A stretch of DNA of 9,136 nt from CAZSPL01 sp964608735 (lineage in GTDB: Bacteria; JAJVIF01; JAPKYR01; CAZSPL01). Location: NCBI GenBank assembly GCA_964608735.1, contig CAZSPL010000167.1, positions 1-9,136 of the forward strand, written 5' to 3'. Each line of letters starts with the position of its first letter. Position 1 is the stretch's first letter. The notes below the pieces were generated by a model that did not search any database, was not told the DNA's origin, and saw only the letters and a list, made by a program, of their open reading frames with translations. Both the position numbers and the translations under genes were made by a program. Of the stretch, positions 5,509-9,136 are shown one piece after another.

Positions 5509-6957
5509 GTGAATGCATCCGGCGGCGGCGCGGGATACAGCACATACGAAGTCGATATTGCATCCGCCACCCCGCCGGAAGGCTCCATCGACGTCCTGAT
5601 AATCGCTGAATCCGAATCCTCCGGCTACGGCGGCCTTCTTCCCGGTAAGCCCGAGTGCGCCTATTTCCTGCATACCGCCGATGTGAATTCGGGAACGTCC
5701 GACATCGTCTGCGACGTGCAGGTCGTCACCGCGATGCCCTACACCGGCTGGCCGTGGATTATCGGATTCGATGCTTCCAATTCCTACGATCCCGAGGGCG
5801 GGGTCCTTTCGTATGAATGGGACTTCAACAACGACGGCACTTTCGGCGATGAATACGAGGAAGGCGCCGACGAACAGCCGTGGAAATATTTCGATGAGGA
5901 TTACGTTGGCGATGTATGCGTGCGGGTCTCCAGCGGCGGCGAATATGTCGAATGCTGTGTTGGTGTCAACATAACGATTCTACCAACCAAGAACCTTCAG
6001 CTTCGGAATAAAGAAGCCTATGATATCGCCATCGACCATACCGACGGCGATTTCTATGTCCTCTATGCCGACGGCGAAATTTATCGCTACGGAATCGACG
6101 GCTGGTATCAGAGCGGGACGGATATCCTGTTCCAGGACCTCGAAACCGTATGCACTTCGTATAACCTTGCGGGAATGGACTACATCGATGTAGCTGAGAC
6201 CGAGGTCGTATGCATCACCGGGACTTCCGAGAACGGATGGAACCGCATCATCCTGTTCGACGATGACGGCACCGAACTGTGGGGATGCAACACCGTTATC
6301 GGTTCGTCGAGAACCATCTTCGACGCCATGGCCTATGTCGACACCGGCGACGCCCACGCGAATTCCGCGGGTTATGCGAGCTACAGGGACTGGAGCGGTG
6401 TTTATTACTGCGAGATGGGAATGAACATGCCGACGGATTATTCAAGCTGGCACTGGAATACGTTCTCATACTCCGAATCGAGCGGATATACGGGACTGAA
6501 CAAGCTCTATGGCCCATACACCGTCGCGGTCGAAGCCGACCAGGGCGGCGATGAACTCTGGTGGCTCGAAAGCGACCCTGTAGAATGCTATGCCACGAGG
6601 TGGCACCTTACGGGCACCGACACATACAGCACGATGAACTACGACAACGCCTGGTTCGGCACCGGGTCCCAGTCCGACGCCGACACATGCTGGAATGACG
6701 CGAAGGATATCTGCCGCGATGATGAGAATAGATATTTCATTCTCGACCGTCTATCCACCGGCGAGCCGAAGGTGAAGATATTCGATGTCACTTCCAACCC
6801 GGGAACATCGGTGGGAAGCTTCGGCGATTCATCAACCATCAGCGGTGAGCCGAGACGCATCGAAGGCTCCGACTACGAAGGATATATCGTCGTGCTGCAC
6901 GGGGCTTCTGTCCCGCGGATGATAAGCATCTTCACGCCATGGGAGATGCCGGAATAA
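5509..6957 (+). CDS. PKD-like domain protein, C-terminal part of the frameshifted lipoprotein
   Basis: These are 482 residues counted from a GTG at 5509, but the frame is open from 5443 and upstream codons read LNSVRVESPGSFAPAGP, continuing the preceding ORF. A PKD-like domain lies at about 82-156 (FDASNSYDPEGG, then LSYEWDFNNDG), an extracellular beta-sandwich type common in surface proteins. The remaining 320 residues are rich in Asp, Gly, Trp and Tyr and contain recurring strand-like segments (FYVLYADGEIYRYG, RIILFDDDGTELWG). These suggest a beta-propeller-like fold, which I cannot confirm. There is no signal peptide and no convincing Shine-Dalgarno before 5509, arguing against independent translation. 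One base missing around 5455-5460 would explain the split. Surface anchoring or ligand binding is inferred from the architecture. Confidence 0.8.
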   Translation: MNASGGGAGYSTYEVDIASATPPEGSIDVLIIAESESSGYGGLLPGKPECAYFLHTADVNSGTSDIVCDVQVVTAMPYTGWPWIIGFDASNSYDPEGGVLSYEWDFNNDGTFGDEYEEGADEQPWKYFDEDYVGDVCVRVSSGGEYVECCVGVNITILPTKNLQLRNKEAYDIAIDHTDGDFYVLYADGEIYRYGIDGWYQSGTDILFQDLETVCTSYNLAGMDYIDVAETEVVCITGTSENGWNRIILFDDDGTELWGCNTVIGSSRTIFDAMAYVDTGDAHANSAGYASYRDWSGVYYCEMGMNMPTDYSSWHWNTFSYSESSGYTGLNKLYGPYTVAVEADQGGDELWWLESDPVECYATRWHLTGTDTYSTMNYDNAWFGTGSQSDADTCWNDAKDICRDDENRYFILDRLSTGEPKVKIFDVTSNPGTSVGSFGDSSTISGEPRRIEGSDYEGYIVVLHGASVPRMISIFTPWEMPE

Positions 6958-7023
6958 CGCATTTTTAAGAACGAAGCAGGAAAAAATCCCGATAATGTCG
7001 CCTTTAGGAATTACGCGCACTTG

Positions 7024-7097
7024 TTGTAGCACAGGCATCCTGCCTGCAATTTTCGGGGTAAAGCTGAAGAGATGCAGGCAGGATGCCTGCGCTACAA
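7024..7097. repeat. Long inverted repeat, 25-bp arms with a 24-nt loop
   Basis: Arm 7024-7048 (TTGTAGCACAGGCATCCTGC and five more bases) is the reverse complement of 7073-7097 with a single mismatch. Each arm can also fold alone: CAGGCA-TCC-TGCCTG in the left and GCAGGCA-GGA-TGCCTGC in the right. The element can therefore switch between one long hairpin and two short ones. It sits between the 3' ends of the lipoprotein gene and the mop operon, so it may limit read-through from both, but neither side has a T-tract. The sequence from 6958 to 7023 shows nothing else I can support. Confidence 0.88.
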
Positions 7098-7130
7098 TCA
7101 GATTAATAGCTAATTAGACTCCTTCACTCC

Positions 7131-7226
7131 CCGGGACAGGCTCCGAAGCATGCATGGCACGAAACTTCGCAAATGCATCGCGCTCATTCCCAAAACCACG
7201 ATCTCGAACTAGCCTGTCCCCCTTAA
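7131..7226. repeat. 96-bp direct repeat, copy 1, with 10-bp terminal inverted repeats
   Basis: This unit is nearly identical to 7238-7333, at an offset of exactly 107 bp. The few differences lie mainly at GAAACTTCGC versus GATGCTACGC, AAAACC versus AATACC, and ACTAGCC versus ACCAGCC. Its ends are inverted: GGGACAGGCT (7133-7142) and AGCCTGTCCC (7211-7220) pair perfectly. Internal palindromes GCATGC and ATGCAT recur. The size, terminal inverted repeats and absence of coding resemble a MITE or REP-type element; mobility is inferred. Confidence 0.85.
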
Positions 7227-7237
7227 CACACCAGCCC

Positions 7238-7333
7238 CGGGGACAGGCTCCGAAGCATGCATGGCACGATGCTACGCAAATGCATCGCGCTCATTCCCAA
7301 TACCACGATCTCGAACCAGCCTGTCCCCCTTAA
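7238..7333. repeat. 96-bp direct repeat, copy 2
   Basis: This is the second copy of the unit at 7131-7226, separated from it by 11 bp. Its ends GGGACAGGCT (7240-7249) and AGCCTGTCCC (7318-7327) are a perfect inverted pair. It ends 8 bases before the mop stop codon, so the mop transcript would run directly into it and its terminal stem could act as a 3' end structure. On the minus strand the unit starts TTAAGGGGGACAGGCTGG. Confidence 0.85.
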
Positions 7334-7341
7334 ACGCATCG

Positions 7342-7551
7342 CTACTCCTTCACCAGCAACACGTTGACCGCCTTCCAGTATGCCGTTATCGTATCACCCT
7401 TCTTGATCCCGAGTTCTTTGAGCGATTCGAGGGTCATCACCGATGTCACCATTATATCTTTCGTGACCTGCACCTTTACTTCGCACATCAGCGTTCCCTT
7501 GATGATGTCCACAACCTTCCCGGTTGCCTTGTTTCTCGCGCCTGCTTTCAT
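7342..7551 (-). CDS. mop: Mop-type molybdate-binding protein (TOBE domain)
   Basis: This 69-residue protein is a single TOBE/Mop domain. MKAGARNKATGKVVDI resembles the SARN-x-L-x-GKV start of Mop proteins, followed by a strand-rich middle (EVKVQVTKDIMVTSVMT), SLKELGIKKGD and the ending ITAYWKAVNVLLV. Known Mop proteins assemble as small cytoplasmic oligomers that bind molybdate or tungstate between subunits, for storage or homeostasis. The length is typical for the family. The ATG at 7551 has an excellent Shine-Dalgarno, GGAGGAGGT, 6 nt upstream. It is last in the minus-strand operon, 46 bases after the DUF3343 gene. A small hairpin (GCAGT-AGA-ACTGC) in that gap could tune its expression. Its place beside selenium-handling genes suggests molybdenum supply for a selenium-dependent molybdoenzyme. 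Confidence 0.9.
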   Translation of the reverse strand: MKAGARNKATGKVVDIIKGTLMCEVKVQVTKDIMVTSVMTLESLKELGIKKGDTITAYWKAVNVLLVKE

Positions 7552-7597
7552 ATACGTACCTCCTCCGCAGTTCTACTGCCATATTTTCAGACATCAA

Positions 7598-7831
7598 TCA
7601 TTCTAAGTCCACGATGGCCTCATAATCAACTTCCAGCCCGTCGATTATCCCCTCGCATTCCGCCCTCGCATGCGTTTGAATGCGCACCGCCGAGCCGCAA
7701 TCGCTGCTCAGATGCCTCGGGACGGGTATCAGCTTCGCGTCGAAGCCTTCACGCCTGAGGCATTCTTCAATGCGTATAGCGTGGCTCGTCGAATAAACCA
7801 GTACCACCGAATATCCGGTCGCTTTATCCAT
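7598..7831 (-). CDS. DUF3343 putative Se/S carrier protein
   Basis: This 77-residue protein resembles DUF3343 (PF11823), small proteins proposed as selenium or sulfur carriers. Features are an N-terminal strand VVLVYSTSHAIRIEECLRR, then LIPVPRHLSSDCGSAVRI (34-51) with the conserved Cys45 in SSDCG. That cysteine is the likely persulfide or perselenide carrier. The C-terminal half is acidic. The partner proteins are encoded directly upstream: TusA-like (12-bp gap) and YedE. This gene set is associated with organisms that use selenium. The ATG at 7831 has a modest GGGGAAG Shine-Dalgarno just after the tusA-like stop, so translational coupling is likely. Carrier activity is inferred from family and context. 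Confidence 0.87.
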   Translation of the reverse strand: MDKATGYSVVLVYSTSHAIRIEECLRREGFDAKLIPVPRHLSSDCGSAVRIQTHARAECEGIIDGLEVDYEAIVDLE

Positions 7832-7843
7832 GTCGCTTCCCCG

Positions 7844-8056
7844 CTACTTCTTCAGCGTCAGGTAATAATCGTCGTCCTTCTCTTCCACCTCGGCCTTCCA
7901 TCCGAGATGCTCCGCCGTCCTTATGCAGTTGTTCACCTGGGTCATCGTATCGACGATTACAATGACCTCGCCCTCCCCGGCGGCCTTGAGCGCGTCGGAC
8001 GTCTTTATCATCGGCTGCGGGCAGGAAAATCCTCTCGCGTCTACAGTTTCAGACAT
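7844..8056 (-). CDS. TusA-family sulfur/selenium carrier protein
   Basis: This 70-residue protein carries the TusA/SirA signature DARGFSCPQPMIKT (6-19), with the CPxP motif at Cys12 as the active persulfide-carrying residue. A glycine-rich turn and VIVIVDTMTQVNNC follow, then the C-terminal strands. A second cysteine, Cys44, lies before helix 2. TusA proteins pass sulfur between enzymes in the cytoplasm, and paralogues paired with YedE are linked to selenium delivery (FdhU in Campylobacter jejuni). I do not assign the symbol tusA because that implies the tRNA-thiolation orthologue. It starts 12 nt after the yedE stop codon, and its AGGAGG Shine-Dalgarno overlaps that stop. Confidence 0.93.
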   Translation of the reverse strand: MSETVDARGFSCPQPMIKTSDALKAAGEGEVIVIVDTMTQVNNCIRTAEHLGWKAEVEEKDDDYYLTLKK

Positions 8057-8064
8057 CTCATGTT

Positions 8065-8070
8065 CCTCCT
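8065..8070 (-). promoter_or_regulatory. AGGAGG ribosome-binding site overlapping the yedE stop codon
   Basis: On the minus strand yedE ends in TAG (8071-8069), and the perfect AGGAGG for the tusA-like gene (8070-8065) begins inside that codon. The spacing to the ATG at 8056 is 8 nt. It fixes the start of the tusA-like gene and points to translational coupling, with matched production of transporter and carrier. Confidence 0.85.
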
Positions 8071-9136
8071 ATTTTCCCCTCGACAGGATGCCTATCCCGA
8101 GGCACACTATCAACCCGATTATCACTCCCCATAGCGCATAGGGCGCGCTGCCGACCATGTTGAAGTTGTGCGCGATCGCCGCGCCGAACAGCATTCCGAA
8201 CACGAATACACCGGCGTCGCCGTCCCCTTCTCCGCTCAGGATGAGCTGTCGACCGGGACATCCCCCCGCGAGCGCGAATGCCAGTCCCGAAAGCGTCATG
8301 CCGAGGAAATTCAAATACCATACCGTATGCGCCGCCGGCTGCATTATCGCCTTGCCCGCCGCATCGGTACCGAGCGTGAAGCCAGGGTGGAACTGCCCGT
8401 AGATCAGGTTCATCACGAATGCCGCCGCGAGGAATGCAAGAAGTCCGCTGATTAAATGGAAGTCCTTCATCAGGACGACATCCCTTATCGAGCCCATCGT
8501 ACAGAACCGCGTACGCTGGGCGAGGAACCCTATCAACAAACCGAATAACAGCGATATGATGAGCGCCGCATGCTGTGATCCCGGGCCGCTCGCGCTCCTG
8601 AACAGCGGCGGTACCGGGTTCCCGTCGGCATCGCGTCCGAACTGCGGGTAGAAAATCGCGAGGAGAAGCAATGCGACCATCACCGCCGGCATTATCCATC
8701 CGGCTATCGGAATTGATTTGCGCGACCTGCCCAGCGTATATCCGCCCCGGAGAAATGCCACGCCGATTGAAACCCCCACGACCAGCCCGATGATGCCGAT
8801 TATCGCGTTCCAGTCGCCGCCGGCGAGCCTGAGAAGCGCTCGCCACGGGCATCCGAGGAACACCAGTGCGCCTATCATCGCGAACATGCCGAGTATGAAT
8901 CGCGCTATCGGGGCCGAGCCGGTACGGGCGCGGAATTCGCCGAACGCCATCGCGCTGATTGTGGCGCCGAGAAGTATCGCGATTATCTCGGGCCTGATGT
9001 ACTGCACTACCGCCGCGCGATGCAATCCCAGCGCGCCGACTATGTCGCGCTCGAAGCATGCCATGCACAACCCCATGTTCGCGGGATTACCGAGCTTCTG
9101 AAGCGTCGCCGCGAGGATGCCGATAAGCAATCCGGC
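8069..9136 (-). CDS. yedE: YedE-type selenium/sulfur membrane transport protein, 5' end outside the window
   Basis: The reading frame is open to the window edge (…AGLLIGILA), giving 355 visible residues with no true start seen. The protein is highly hydrophobic with about nine or ten membrane segments. Conserved cysteine motifs, numbered from the first visible codon, are MGLCMACFERD (Cys24, Cys27), FLGCPWRAL (Cys96), RTRFCTMGSIRD (Cys212) and LAGGCPGRQL (Cys293), which form the two YeeE/YedE half-repeats. VVQYIRPEII and CPWRALLRLAGGDWNA match the selenium-associated YedE subgroup as I know it. Relatives are inner-membrane permeases for thiosulfate or selenium compounds, and C. jejuni FdhT is needed for selenium supply to formate dehydrogenase. 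The next genes encode a TusA-like and a DUF3343 carrier, which would receive the imported chalcogen. Sulfur transport is the main alternative. Confidence 0.93.
   Translation of the reverse strand, partial: AGLLIGILAATLQKLGNPANMGLCMACFERDIVGALGLHRAAVVQYIRPEIIAILLGATISAMAFGEFRARTGSAPIARFILGMFAMIGALVFLGCPWRALLRLAGGDWNAIIGIIGLVVGVSIGVAFLRGGYTLGRSRKSIPIAGWIMPAVMVALLLLAIFYPQFGRDADGNPVPPLFRSASGPGSQHAALIISLLFGLLIGFLAQRTRFCTMGSIRDVVLMKDFHLISGLLAFLAAAFVMNLIYGQFHPGFTLGTDAAGKAIMQPAAHTVWYLNFLGMTLSGLAFALAGGCPGRQLILSGEGDGDAGVFVFGMLFGAAIAHNFNMVGSAPYALWGVIIGLIVCLGIGILSRGK

Noticed and set aside
7261..7758. 165-codon plus-strand ORF over repeat copy 2, mop and DUF3343
   Set aside because: It begins inside a non-coding repeat and runs antisense to two short genes that have family motifs.
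8058..9068. 336-codon minus-strand ORF overlapping yedE in another frame
   Set aside because: The translation is Arg/Gly/His-rich with no motifs. The overlapping frame encodes a clear YedE protein with conserved cysteines and membrane segments.

Overview
The window looks like chromosomal DNA from an uncultivated, probably Gram-negative-type bacterium, most likely from a metagenome assembly. One intergenic region contains a run of exactly 100 N, the usual scaffold gap. Two gene products carry export signals: a lipobox in one and a Sec signal peptide in a TlpA-like protein. Coding density is moderate and the long intergenic stretches are rich in repeats. The proteins fit a little-studied lineage, but sequence alone does not let me name the phylum.

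Layout from left to right. Positions 1-277 hold a minus-strand tRNA unit: a canonical sigma-70-type promoter (249-277), tRNA-Lys(TTT) and an edge-truncated tRNA-Glu(TTC). A plus-strand aldehyde dehydrogenase (363-1787) follows, then a plus-strand secreted TlpA-like thioredoxin-fold protein (1927-3117) that ends at an intrinsic terminator. Converging on it is a minus-strand, cytoplasmic, YuiH-type sulfite-oxidase-like molybdoenzyme (3179-3784). Positions 3785-4543 are non-coding and dense in repeats: a 53-bp tandem array broken by the N gap, inverted copies of its core, interleaved hairpins, and an 18-bp inverted repeat bounding about 590 bp. A plus-strand lipoprotein with a PKD-like domain spans 4544-6957 but is split by a -1 frame change near 5443-5461. 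Positions 6958-7341 hold a second non-coding block: a 25-bp-stem inverted repeat and two 96-bp direct repeats with terminal inverted repeats.

The right end (7342-9136) is a compact minus-strand operon of four genes: a YedE-type membrane protein (5' end off the window), a TusA-like sulfur-carrier protein, a DUF3343 putative Se/S carrier and a Mop-type molybdate-binding protein. YedE, TusA-like and DUF3343 proteins are associated with selenium utilisation, and C. jejuni FdhT/FdhU is a characterised YedE/TusA-like pair needed for selenium supply to formate dehydrogenase. The added Mop gene suggests that selenium and molybdenum supply are coupled here, as a selenium-dependent molybdoenzyme would need. 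The sulfite-oxidase-like gene shows that molybdenum cofactor is used by this organism, but it is not in the operon.

The features most worth a second look are the Se/Mo operon, the repeat-bounded non-coding element at 3824-4411, the paired 96-bp MITE-like units, and the frameshifted lipoprotein.
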